Positions 17,426-24,838 of a stretch of 52,728 nt of DNA are shown in pieces. The position numbers and the translations under genes are program-made. Location of the stretch: contig JAUNSR010000023.1 in assembly GCA_030539115.1 (NCBI GenBank), forward strand, positions 1 through 52,728. Reading direction: 5' to 3'. The stretch comes from Bacteroidales bacterium. GTDB taxonomy: Bacteria > Bacteroidota > Bacteroidia > Bacteroidales > JAUNSR01. Each line of letters begins with the position of its first letter. Within the stretch, counting starts at the first letter, position 1. The notes beneath the pieces are model-generated. The model saw only the letters and a program-made list of their open reading frames with translations. It was not told the DNA's origin and searched no databases.

Positions 17426-18122
17426 ATTTGTCTTTTTCAATTTTTTCCTCAAGTTCCTTCATCCCTAATGAGGCTCCTTTCTTTATATGCTCAACATTTA
17501 TGCCGGCGGGGATATTTACATCATTTGGATCTATCAAATAAATCTTTATCCCTTTTCGGGCATAATGGATAAGACCTGCTGCCGGATATACATTCATGGA
17601 AGTGCCTATTATAACTAAAATATCTGCTTTCGATACAATCTCGGCAGCAGTTTCTATCATTGGCACAGCTTCTCCGAAAAATACTATATGAGGGCGAAGC
17701 TGAAATCCTTTCTCGCATTTATCTCCAATCTTAGTGTCAGGATTTTTAGGGTCTACATCATAAATAAGATTTTCATATCTGCTTGACCTGACTTTTGTCA
17801 ACTCGCCGTGTAGGTGCACTACATCGGTTGAACCGGCTCTTTCATGGAGATTGTCAACATTTTGGGTAATTACAGTAACATTGAAGTCCTTCTCAAGCTT
17901 GGCAATGATTTTATGACCGTTGTTGGGAATGGCATTGTATAAGTCTCTTCTTCTTTGATTGTAGAAGTCCAATACAAGCTGTGGGTTTCTGTACCAAGCC
18001 TCAGGGGTACATACATCCTCAACCCTGTATTTCTCCCATAAACCATCCTGATCCCTAAATGTGGAAAGTCCGCTTTCTGCGCTCATTCCGGCACCCGAAA
18101 GTATAACAAGCTTCTTCTTCAT
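17424..18122 (-). CDS. Sir2 family NAD-dependent protein deacylase
   Basis: This 232-residue sirtuin has the NAD-binding GAGMSAESGLSTFRD (residues 10-24), QNVDNLHERAG (87-97) and the catalytic His105 in HLHGEL. Tyr54 and Arg57 in FYNQRR match the Tyr-x-x-Arg pair that lets class III sirtuins (SIRT5, CobB) bind succinyl- or malonyl-lysine, so desuccinylation is likely. The four zinc cysteines of classical sirtuins are missing: only Cys136 remains, and the first CxxC position reads RSSR. The family retains activity in members with a reduced zinc module, but this should be noted. It is transcribed alone. Confidence 0.93.
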   Translation of the reverse strand: MKKKLVILSGAGMSAESGLSTFRDQDGLWEKYRVEDVCTPEAWYRNPQLVLDFYNQRRRDLYNAIPNNGHKIIAKLEKDFNVTVITQNVDNLHERAGSTDVVHLHGELTKVRSSRYENLIYDVDPKNPDTKIGDKCEKGFQLRPHIVFFGEAVPMIETAAEIVSKADILVIIGTSMNVYPAAGLIHYARKGIKIYLIDPNDVNIPAGINVEHIKKGASLGMKELEEKIEKDK

Positions 18123-18828
18123 TTGTGCATTGTTTTATATTTTTATATCAAGGTACAAAATAAAACGATATAAAAATCAGACTTGAATAATTTTATTTCA
18201 AGATGCAATTACCGGAACGTTACATGTTTGACAGCGGTTTTTTTAGCCTTGAATCTATTACAATTTTTTTTATAAGCTGCGAAGTTTTAAATGTGCATGC
18301 AAGAGATAAACTGCAACATTAAAAAATTAATTTAAAACTAACAAAACATAATTTTTGTCCTCCATTAACCACAATAATGGGTTACATAGAAATTGTGTCA
18401 GATATGTCAACTAAAATCGACAAAGAAAATTTAAAAATCGACGGTCAAAATTGAATTTTCGACGGTAATAATTTAAAAATCTTAAATAAAGAAATTACAA
18501 ATATGCTATATTATAGATTATCAGGCAGTAAAGAAATACGTCTTTCTGTATAGTATGAAAAATCGCCTGTGTCAAATATGTGAAATAATAAATATTATCT
18601 GATTTTATACCGAAAAAAAGTTGACTTATCGGTTATAACTGATAGTAGGCATTCCAAGCGCCATGTTTGATGTTGTTTTATAATATTTACTTTGGAAACT
18701 AAGAATTTCGTGACAAAGCTGTCTGATCGGTAGATGCTTAATTTTTGAAGTGGAGAAAACTTCATCCTTATTATGACTGTATTCTCATGTTTTTGTGGTA
18801 ACATTCTGAGAAATAGTCATAAAATAAA
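18123..18828. other. 700-base gene-free region with short repeats
   Basis: No convincing gene was seen. A 69-codon minus-strand frame at 18804-18595 has no family features and I do not call it. The region holds an 11-bp inverted repeat (ATTTTTATATC at 18139-18149 with its complement at 18167-18177) just upstream of the Sir2 gene, a set of 21-bp direct repeats at 18413-18496, a near-palindrome at 18627-18644 (TATCGGTTA/TAACTGATA), and a repeated 14-base word TGTGTCARATATGT near 18395 and 18570. Confidence 0.5.
18413..18496. repeat. Three to four 21-bp direct repeats
   Basis: The pentamer TCGAC starts at 18417, 18438 and 18459, exactly 21 bases apart. The first two units begin AAAATCGAC, the second and third share TCGACGGT, and the first and third end in ATTTA or TTTA. 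A fourth, degenerate unit at 18476-18496 begins AAAATC. Spacing of two helical turns places the sites on one face of the DNA, as for a cooperatively binding protein. Confidence 0.55.
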
Positions 18829-18865
18829 AATCGCTAACATCCATTATAATAGGTTGTTAGCGATT
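18829..18865 (-). terminator. Terminator of the tRNA-Met transcript
   Basis: AATCGCTAACA pairs perfectly with TGTTAGCGATT around a 15-base loop and is followed on the minus strand by TTTTATTTTATG. It begins nine bases after the tRNA 3' end. Confidence 0.85.
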
Positions 18866-18873
18866 AAATTTTG

Positions 18874-18947
18874 TGGTCCCACCTGGGCTTGAACCAGGGA
18901 CCCCCTGATTATGAGTCAGATGCTCTAACCGACTGAGCTATAGGACC
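18874..18947 (-). tRNA. tRNA with CAT anticodon, probably tRNA-Met
   Basis: The minus strand folds into a 74-nt cloverleaf: acceptor GGTCCTA pairs with TGGGACC (one G-T pair), D-arm AGCTCAGTCGGTTAGAGC, anticodon stem TCTGA/TCAGG around CTCATAA (anticodon CAT), and T-arm CCTGGTTCAAGCCCAGG. The discriminator is A and CCA is not encoded. The first pair is G-C, so it is not initiator tRNA. A CAT tRNA can also be tRNA-Ile2, with C34 modified to lysidine; I favour elongator Met but cannot exclude Ile2. Confidence 0.93.
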
Positions 18948-18975
18948 GGCATTGGGTATGTTCCCGTTTGCGGAT

Positions 18976-19007
18976 GCAATATTACGACATGTTTTTTAAT
19001 TATCAAA
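18976..19007 (-). promoter_or_regulatory. Promoter of the tRNA-Met gene
   Basis: On the minus strand TTTG (19007-19004) is followed after exactly 19 bases by TAATATTGC (18984-18976), close to the Bacteroidetes consensus TTTG-N19-TAnnTTTGC. The tRNA 5' end lies 28 bases downstream. Confidence 0.6.
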
Positions 19008-19279
19008 ATATAATTTATGATTTAGAGCAATTTTGATGTTTTTTTACATTTGGAAATGTTATGACAATTACACTGGAAATACATATTTATCAGCCATATC
19101 GAGCTTTATGAACCATAAATAGAGATGCATATATTTATTATTATTTTAATATTCAAATAAATAGGAGGATAGTATGTAAGATAGCAAAGAGTGCAAAGGA
19201 CAACTGTATTTAATAATGGAAATTTTAAATAAATTTTTATGTTTCATTCTAAAACAATCCCATGCCAATTATTTAAAAT
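19008..19279. other. Gene-free AT-rich stretch before the tandem repeat
   Basis: I see no gene, RNA or clear inverted repeat in these 270 bases, which separate the tRNA-Met promoter from the 84-bp tandem repeat. Confidence 0.5.
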
Positions 19280-19457
19280 ATTATCTTTGAATAAGCTAAG
19301 CTTCGCCTCATCAAACGCATCTTGAAAGCTTACGCTTTCAGATGCTTATTGAGTTCGGCTTGCATTATCTTTGAATAAGCTAAGCTTCGCCTCATCAAAC
19401 GCATCTTGAAAGCTTGCGCTTTCAGATGCTTATTGAGTTCGGCTTGCATTATCTTTA
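19280..19457 (-). repeat. Two tandem 84-bp repeats with GNRA-capped hairpins
   Basis: Unit 1 is 19280-19363 and unit 2 is 19364-19447; ATTATCTTT starts a third unit at 19448. The two units differ at one base only (A at 19332, G at 19416). Each holds a 12-bp stem with one bulged base: GCATCTTGAAAGC with GCTTTCAGATGC (19317-19345 and 19401-19429). Read on the minus strand the four-base loops are GTAA and GCAA, both GNRA tetraloops, so the single difference keeps the loop class. Each unit also carries TATCTTTG, the -7 promoter sequence of this phylum, on the plus strand. A diverged copy lies at 6793-6873. Confidence 0.85.
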
Positions 19458-19484
19458 TCGCAATACATATAATAATAATACGCC

Positions 19485-20354
19485 ATGAATAGAAGAACCG
19501 CATTGAAATCAATAATTGCAGGAGGTGCTGCATTATCAGTAGGAAGCATAAATGCTGAAACATTAAAAAAGAAAGTCGTTACCCCCGAGCCTTTAAAAGG
19601 AAATATTCATCATTCGGTGAGCAAATGGTGCTTTGGCTCTTATCCGTTGGATGAGTTTTGCGATATATGCAAAAAAATAGGCATTGAATCGGTAGAGTTG
19701 TTAAATCCTGATGAATGGAAGACTGTAAAAGATAAAGGGCTTACAGTGGCAATGGCTCAGGGAGCAGGCCTTGGAATAGACAGAGGTTTTAATGACCCAT
19801 CACTTCATGATGAACTTGTGGCAAGTTATGAAAAAGTAATACCAATGGTGGCAGAAGCCGGTCTGACTAATTTAATATGCTTTTCAGGCAAAAGAAACGG
19901 TCTTACCGATCTTCAGGGCTGGGAAAATTGTGAAAAAGGATTGAAACGACTTATGCCAATAGCAGAGAAATACAATGTCGTTTTAACCATGGAACTTTTG
20001 AATAGTGTGGGTCATAAGGATTACCAATGTGATCATACTATTTGGGGTGTTGAACTTTGTAAAAGAATAGGATCTCCGAATTTTAAACTGCTTTATGATA
20101 TATATCATATGCAGATAATGGAGGGCAACATTATCGAAAACATCAGAAAATATAATCAATATTTCTCCCATATCCACACAGGAGGCAATCCCGGAAGAAA
20201 TGAAATTGATGAGAGCCAGGAACTTTATTACCCTGCTATAATGAAAGCTGTTGTGGATAGCGGCTATAAAGGTTTTGTTGGTCAGGAATTTGTGCCTGCC
20301 ATGGAAGATAAGATTGCATCGCTCGAAAAGTGTATCAGAATCTGTGATGTGTAA
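19485..20354 (+). CDS. Exported TIM-barrel protein, hydroxypyruvate-isomerase-like
   Basis: This 289-residue protein is a xylose-isomerase-like TIM barrel of the hydroxypyruvate isomerase type. It carries a twin-arginine-like export signal (NRRTALKSIIAGGAALS, residues 2-18, cleavage after INA). Candidate metal ligands are the Glu in VLTMELLNS, the Asp and His in LLYDIYHMQ, His in HIHTGG, and the Glu in FVGQEF. Members of the family act on small sugars or sugar acids. The exported location suggests a periplasmic sugar isomerase, which is inference. It follows the tandem repeats by only 28 bases, so its transcription start may lie in or next to them. Confidence 0.85.
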   Translation: MNRRTALKSIIAGGAALSVGSINAETLKKKVVTPEPLKGNIHHSVSKWCFGSYPLDEFCDICKKIGIESVELLNPDEWKTVKDKGLTVAMAQGAGLGIDRGFNDPSLHDELVASYEKVIPMVAEAGLTNLICFSGKRNGLTDLQGWENCEKGLKRLMPIAEKYNVVLTMELLNSVGHKDYQCDHTIWGVELCKRIGSPNFKLLYDIYHMQIMEGNIIENIRKYNQYFSHIHTGGNPGRNEIDESQELYYPAIMKAVVDSGYKGFVGQEFVPAMEDKIASLEKCIRICDV

Positions 20355-20373
20355 GTATTTAGAAATTTATCTT

Positions 20374-20382
20374 TACCTTTGC
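20374..20382 (+). promoter_or_regulatory. -7 box for the HAD-ribF genes
   Basis: TACCTTTGC fits TAnnTTTGC. It lies between the TIM-barrel stop and the ATG at 20406. A start codon at 20379 would fall inside it, so it also argues for 20406 as the start of the HAD gene. Confidence 0.4.
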
Positions 20383-20405
20383 ATTCTAATTTTAAAAATA
20401 ATATA

Positions 20406-21017
20406 ATGAGAGGTATAAATAATATTCTCTTCGACATGGGTGGCGTCTTGGTGGATATCAGTCGCCAGTCATGTGTCGATGCATATCTAAAACTTGGTTT
20501 TAGAGATGTCAACAGCTATCTTGGAGATTATGGACAAAAGGGTCCTTTCCTTAAAATAGAAAATGGAGAGTTGACAGAACAGCAGTTTTATGACGCTATT
20601 CATGCTATTATACCAAATGCCTCTAATAAAGAGATTGCAGATGCTTTTAATCAGTTTATAACAGGACTTCCTGTTTATAGATTGGAGTTGCTCTCTCTTC
20701 TTAAAGCAAAGGGCTATCGCCTTATGCTTTTAAGCAATACCAATCCTATAGTATTTGAAAAAGCAAAAGAACTTTTCACTCAATTAGGACTGACTATAAA
20801 TAATTATTTTGACGATATATTCTGCTCATATCAAATTAAGGCAATAAAACCCGATCCTCAAGCTTTTCAGTCTGTTATAGAGATTTCAGGTATTGTGCCC
20901 GAGGAAACACTTTTTATTGATGACTCTCAGAATAACCTAAATGCAGCAATGGCTTTTGGCTTTGAAACACTCCTTGCAACAGATGGCATGGATTTGAGAG
21001 AAAAACTTCTTCCTTAA
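20406..21017 (+). CDS. HAD superfamily hydrolase, YihX-like
   Basis: The 203-residue protein has the four HAD motifs: LFDMGGVLVD near the start (nucleophile and acid/base Asp), LLSNTNP (motif II), the lysine in KAIKPDPQAF (motif III) and FIDDSQNN (motif IV). The helical cap between motifs I and II places it in subfamily IA. Close relatives dephosphorylate sugar phosphates such as glucose-1-phosphate. An upstream in-frame ATG at 20379 is possible, but the MRGINNILFDMGG start fits the family. It is nine bases before ribF; a role in flavin phosphate turnover is therefore possible but unproven. Confidence 0.9.
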   Translation: MRGINNILFDMGGVLVDISRQSCVDAYLKLGFRDVNSYLGDYGQKGPFLKIENGELTEQQFYDAIHAIIPNASNKEIADAFNQFITGLPVYRLELLSLLKAKGYRLMLLSNTNPIVFEKAKELFTQLGLTINNYFDDIFCSYQIKAIKPDPQAFQSVIEISGIVPEETLFIDDSQNNLNAAMAFGFETLLATDGMDLREKLLP

Positions 21018-21026
21018 TTTTATTGT

Positions 21027-21989
21027 ATGCAAGTCGTATATTTTCCTTATAATGCAGACCTTCCCGATATTGCAGCTTCAATTGGTTTCTTTGACGGCGT
21101 TCATCGTGGTCATAAGTTCCTTATTTCGCAAATTATTGATGAGGCACAAAGATGTAATTTGAAATCTGCCGTTATTACATTTAAAAATCATCCCAAAAAA
21201 GAGATCGATCCCAATTCTTGTCCCCTTTTATTAAATAGTTTTGATGAGAAAATAAAACAGCTTGAGCCTCTTGGGTTGGATTATTGTTTTGTAATAGATT
21301 TTAATCATAAGCTGAGAGAGCTTACTGCCGGAGAATTTATCAAAGATGTCCTTTCAAAAATGATGAATGTTAAAAAACTTATTATAGGCTATGATCATCG
21401 TTTCGGGAAAGATAGGGCGGAGGGTTTTGAACAATATAAGATTTATGGCGGAAAATGCGGCATGGAGGTTGTTAAGGAAAATGATTTTGCACCGGATGAT
21501 ATTAAAATCAGTTCTTCAAAAATAAGAAAATGTTTATTAAATGGCGACGTCAGGGAGGCTGCTAAACTTCTTGGATATAGCTATTTTATTGGAGGCCATG
21601 TAGAACGTGGGCATCAGATAGGAAGAACAATTGGATTCCCAACTGCAAATCTTATGATAAATGATGTTGAAAAATTAATTCCTGAAAATGGAGTTTATTA
21701 TTGTGTTGCTGAAATTGATGGCAAATGGTATAATTCCATGGTAAATATTGGAGTCCGTCCTACTGTTTCATCGTCAAATAATGTCAGTATTGAAGCTCAT
21801 GTTTTAGATTATTCATCTTCTCTATATGGATATGAAATTAAACTCTATTTTGTTGAAAGAATAAGGAATGAGATAAAGATGAATTCGTTGGATGAATTGA
21901 AAGACAGACTGGTTGATGATAAGTTTGAGGTTAAGAAATTAAGTTCTATCGTTGACCTTGACAATAAAATCATAGATTTATTGAATTGA
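21027..21989 (+). CDS. ribF: Bifunctional riboflavin kinase/FMN adenylyltransferase
   Basis: This 320-residue enzyme makes FMN and then FAD. The N-terminal nucleotidyltransferase domain (about 1-180) shows GFFDGVHRGHKFL (HxGH-like motif) and the ISSSKIR signature. The C-terminal riboflavin kinase domain (about 185-315) shows GRTIGFPTANL and VNIGVRPT. Both domains are complete, so it should carry out both reactions. It is the last gene of a two-gene unit with the HAD hydrolase and is followed by a strong terminator at 22025-22070. Confidence 0.97.
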   Translation: MQVVYFPYNADLPDIAASIGFFDGVHRGHKFLISQIIDEAQRCNLKSAVITFKNHPKKEIDPNSCPLLLNSFDEKIKQLEPLGLDYCFVIDFNHKLRELTAGEFIKDVLSKMMNVKKLIIGYDHRFGKDRAEGFEQYKIYGGKCGMEVVKENDFAPDDIKISSSKIRKCLLNGDVREAAKLLGYSYFIGGHVERGHQIGRTIGFPTANLMINDVEKLIPENGVYYCVAEIDGKWYNSMVNIGVRPTVSSSNNVSIEAHVLDYSSSLYGYEIKLYFVERIRNEIKMNSLDELKDRLVDDKFEVKKLSSIVDLDNKIIDLLN

Positions 21990-22024
21990 CAAGTAGGAAA
22001 TCTATTCAATTATAGTCATTACAT

Positions 22025-22070
22025 AAAGACAGGCGATTGTTTAATTAATAAACAAACGCCTGTCTTTTTC
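22025..22070. terminator. Bidirectional terminator between ribF and the Lrp gene
   Basis: AAGACAGGCG plus TTGTTTA pairs with TAAACAA plus CGCCTGTCTT, with one bulged A on each side and a short loop; A and T runs flank it. It serves the convergent ribF and Lrp/AsnC genes. Confidence 0.9.
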
Positions 22071-22088
22071 TTTAATATAGTAAAGAAT

Positions 22089-22568
22089 TTATTTTACAGC
22101 AGCTTCCTGTATGCTTGATATCTGAATCTCTCTTTTTAAACTTTGTTCCAAGGAAATAAGAGTTTCAGTTGCTACAACTCCCGGAATCTCTTGGATTTTG
22201 CTGTTAAGAAGTTCCATCAAATGCTCATTGTCTCTTGCATAAAGCTTGCAAAGCATTGTGTATGGACCTGTAGTGAAATGACATTCAACAACTTCAGGAA
22301 TTTTTTCAAGTTCAGGAACAACATCCTTATACATGGAACCTTTCTCAAGTTTAACTCCTATATATGTACAAGTCTGAAATCCTAAAATCTTTGGATTTAC
22401 ATTATATCCCGACCCGACAATAACATTTAAGTCAATTAATCTTTGGATACGCTGATGTATGGCAGCACGCGAAACTCCGCATTCAATTGCAACATCTTTC
22501 GATGGAATACGGGCATTCCTTGTAATAATATCCAAAATCTGTCTGTCAAGATTATCTATTTTTTCCAT
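22089..22568 (-). CDS. Lrp/AsnC family transcriptional regulator
   Basis: This regulator of about 159 residues has an N-terminal helix-turn-helix (IDNLDRQILDIITRNARIPSKDVA then a recognition helix with SRAAIHQRI) and a C-terminal RAM ligand-binding domain. It probably binds an amino acid and DNA as an octamer, as the family does. The start is put at MEKIDNL (22568); a longer frame from 22613 adds 15 residues unlike the family. It is transcribed alone, next to a 560-base gene-free region, and its target genes are unknown. Confidence 0.92.
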   Translation of the reverse strand: MEKIDNLDRQILDIITRNARIPSKDVAIECGVSRAAIHQRIQRLIDLNVIVGSGYNVNPKILGFQTCTYIGVKLEKGSMYKDVVPELEKIPEVVECHFTTGPYTMLCKLYARDNEHLMELLNSKIQEIPGVVATETLISLEQSLKREIQISSIQEAAVK

Positions 22569-23131
22569 AACTGGTTTTTCATTTAAATGTATAAACTGAG
22601 AGTAAAAATACAAATTGTTTTGTTTAAAAAAAGAAATATGTCAAATAATTTAGATAAATACTATCATTTAGAACTAAATAAAAAGCATTTAGTCGTATTA
22701 TAGAGCAATTATATAAGAAATTAACAATTGAAATAATAATATTTATTCTCATCACACCCAATGACCTTAAATTTGATAAGGTCAGACTAAATAAGTAATC
22801 TGTATTTAAGTGATATTCAGAGTTGTAATGCTTTGCGCTAATATGGTTGAGATATTTAAACCCTTATCGTTTTAAAATAAATATTATTGGAATGCACATT
22901 GAGTTTGTGACTTTCCGAAACAGGATGTTGTCAGGATAATTTATAATGTTATAAGGTTATAGTGTGGTTTTGAAAGTGGTATAAATTAAGGTTCATAAAT
23001 CTTTGTATGAAAGCTGAGAAATATAAACAAGAATAATCCCTTTTGTCATAAACAATATAGATTATAGAAAAAAATAACTAAAATATATATTGCAGGGCAA
23101 AAGGGATTATATGGAAATTATCTGTCTATGA
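22569..23131. other. Gene-free region between Lrp and FKBP genes
   Basis: About 560 bases contain no gene. Two structures stand out: a 7-bp inverted repeat GACCTTA/TAAGGTC at 22763-22783, which might bind the nearby regulator, and a long-range inverted repeat whose arms, ATAATCCCTTTTG and CAAAAGGGATTAT, lie at 23033-23045 and 23098-23110. The second is a poor intrinsic terminator because the loop is about 50 bases and no T run follows. Confidence 0.5.
23033..23110 (-). other. Long-loop inverted repeat after the FKBP lipoprotein gene
   Basis: Arms of 13 bases match perfectly and surround an AT-rich interior of about 50 bases, 20 bases past the lipoprotein FKBP stop. It may protect the 3' end of the mRNA or form the ends of a small RNA. 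It lacks the T run of a classical terminator. Confidence 0.45.
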
Positions 23132-23839
23132 TTATTTCTTCTGAGGCTCTTCGATAGAAATCAATTCAACTTGGAAAACCAAAGTTGAATTAGGTTTGAT
23201 AGCCTGTCCTGCAGCACGTTCGCCGTAAGCAAGTTCAGAAGGAATATAGAATGTATATTTAGATCCTACAGGCATAAGTTGAAGACCTTCAGTCCATCCG
23301 GGAATAACTTGATTTACTCCAAAAGTGGCAGGTTCGCCACGGTCAACAGAACTGTCAAATTTAGTGCCATCCAAAAGAGTTCCTGTATAGTGAACTTTAA
23401 CTACATCTTCAGCCTTTGGAGTAGCACCTGTTCCTAAAGAATCAACTTTATATTGCAATCCGCTTTCAGTTGTAATAACGCCCTCTTTTTTAGCATTTTC
23501 TTCTAAGAATTTCTTTCCTTCAGCAAGATTCTTTTCTGATTCGATTTTTTCAGCATTTTGGAAATATGTCTGAATAATATTCATAGCTTCTTCCTGAGTC
23601 ATGCTTGGGTTACCCTTAAGACCTTCAGCGAAACCGGCGATCATATCATCGATATTAGCAGGCTCTCCTGGAAAGCTTTCAAGATTTTGTTTGTAACCAA
23701 GTCCTGTGTTTATACCAATAGCATAGCTGACGCTGTCGACAGTAGTTTTAAGTGTTGCTTTTGGTGTAGAACCTGAATTGCAGGAAGTCAATGCAATGGC
23801 GCCTGCTGCAATAATAGGTAAAATTGCGATTTTTTTCAT
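23132..23839 (-). CDS. FKBP-type peptidyl-prolyl isomerase, lipoprotein
   Basis: This 235-residue protein has a lipoprotein signal (IALTSC, Cys20), an FKBP N-terminal dimerisation helix region (about 35-115) and an FKBP domain (about 125-230) with VKVHYTGTLLDGTKFDSS and VIPGWTEGLQLMPVGSKYTFYIPSELAYGERAAG. It speeds proline isomerisation during folding of exported proteins, anchored to a periplasmic membrane face. It lies 21 bases after a second FKBP gene of similar design but without a signal peptide, so the pair looks like a duplication serving two compartments. Confidence 0.94.
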   Translation of the reverse strand: MKKIAILPIIAAGAIALTSCNSGSTPKATLKTTVDSVSYAIGINTGLGYKQNLESFPGEPANIDDMIAGFAEGLKGNPSMTQEEAMNIIQTYFQNAEKIESEKNLAEGKKFLEENAKKEGVITTESGLQYKVDSLGTGATPKAEDVVKVHYTGTLLDGTKFDSSVDRGEPATFGVNQVIPGWTEGLQLMPVGSKYTFYIPSELAYGERAAGQAIKPNSTLVFQVELISIEEPQKK

Positions 23840-23860
23840 CTTTGTTTTTAATTATGTTAT

Positions 23861-24445
23861 TTATAAAACTTTCAATAGTTCGACATCGAAAATAAGAGTG
23901 GAATTAGGAGCGATGGCATCCCCTGCGCCATGTTCGCCATAAGCTAAGTCTGACGGAATTACCAATTGCCATTTAGAGCCTTCAGGCATTAATTGAAGGG
24001 CTTCCACCCATCCCGGAATAACTTGATTAACCCCAAACTCGGCAGGCACACCTCTTTGTTCAGAACTGTCAAATACTTTTCCATCAATAGTTTTCCCTGT
24101 GTAATGAACTCTTACTTTATCTGTAGCTTTAGGAGTTTTCCCTTCACCTTGTTTTAAAACTTTATATTCAAGCCCACTCGGCATAACAATAACTTCCGGT
24201 TGCTGCGCATATTCTTCCAAATAAGCTATGCCGGCTTTTTTGTTAATATCAAGCATCTCTTTTTGCAGTTTCTCGAAATATTCATTAACCAAATTCTTAG
24301 CTTCATCTAATGACATTTCAGGTTTTGCACCATCATAAACGGCTTTCACACCCTTTGCAAATTCTTCTACGTTAAGGTTTTTGATACCGGTACCTAAAAA
24401 ATTGTGTCCCATGCTCAATCCAAGAGCATAACTAACTTTGTCCAT
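23861..24445 (-). CDS. FKBP-type peptidyl-prolyl isomerase, cytoplasmic form
   Basis: The 194-residue protein has the same two-part FKBP design as its downstream neighbour: an N-terminal helical region (about 1-85) and an FKBP domain (about 88-194) with VRVHYTGKTIDGKVFDSS and IPGWVEALQLMPEGSKWQLVIPSDLAYGEHG. It lacks a signal peptide and starts MDKVSYALGLSMGHN, so it probably works in the cytoplasm. It heads the two-gene FKBP operon. TACATTTGC on the minus strand at 24636-24628 fits the -7 box, leaving a leader of about 180 bases. Confidence 0.93.
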   Translation of the reverse strand: MDKVSYALGLSMGHNFLGTGIKNLNVEEFAKGVKAVYDGAKPEMSLDEAKNLVNEYFEKLQKEMLDINKKAGIAYLEEYAQQPEVIVMPSGLEYKVLKQGEGKTPKATDKVRVHYTGKTIDGKVFDSSEQRGVPAEFGVNQVIPGWVEALQLMPEGSKWQLVIPSDLAYGEHGAGDAIAPNSTLIFDVELLKVL

Positions 24446-24838
24446 TATAAGTTGTTTTATGTTTTTTGATGTATGGATAACAAAAAAAGGTGACTTTATG
24501 TTTCTTTCCTAAGTCTAAATGATGATATTTATTTAATAAATTGACTAAAAACCAATATATTACATCGTTATCAAAGCATTTATAAAAAACTTTTTTAAAG
24601 GTGTAAGTTTTTTAAGTCTATCCGCCTGCAAATGTAGAAGATTTTTCTGTTATTTATTTAAATAACCAAAAAAACAAATTAATAAATTTTGATTTTTAGT
24701 AAGTTATATTTGTTTTTCCGTTATTTTTTTGTTTTTTCAATAAAAATGCTTGGTTTTGTTACGACAATGAATTGCCTTTGTTAAAGACATCCGATTTTTT
24801 ATTTTGCTGTCATTTATTGCTGTAATGATTTATTTGCA
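24446..24838. other. Divergent intergenic region with an FKBP promoter
   Basis: This 390-base stretch separates the FKBP operon from the CapA-like gene. On the minus strand it holds TACATTTGC (24636-24628), a good match to the -7 box TAnnTTTGC. Apart from that it is AT-rich without clear structure. Confidence 0.45.

Noticed and set aside
18413..18496. CRISPR array
   Set aside because: Unit length is 21 bases without variable spacers between conserved repeats, and no cas gene is in the window.
18595..18804. A 69-codon minus-strand frame in the gene-free region
   Set aside because: No family features, no promoter, and composition matching surrounding non-coding DNA.
18123..18828. Chromosomal replication origin
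   Set aside because: Iteron-like repeats and AT-richness are suggestive, but I see no TTATCCACA-type DnaA boxes and no dnaA or other origin-linked gene nearby.
18874..19484. Integrated element at tRNA-Met
   Set aside because: No integrase gene and no second copy of the tRNA 3' end in the window.
19330..19563. A minus-strand frame across the 84-bp repeats as a protein gene
   Set aside because: It consists mostly of the repeat itself and runs into the TIM-barrel gene on the other strand; the hairpin and GNRA pattern explain it better than coding. Kept only as a finding about frame.
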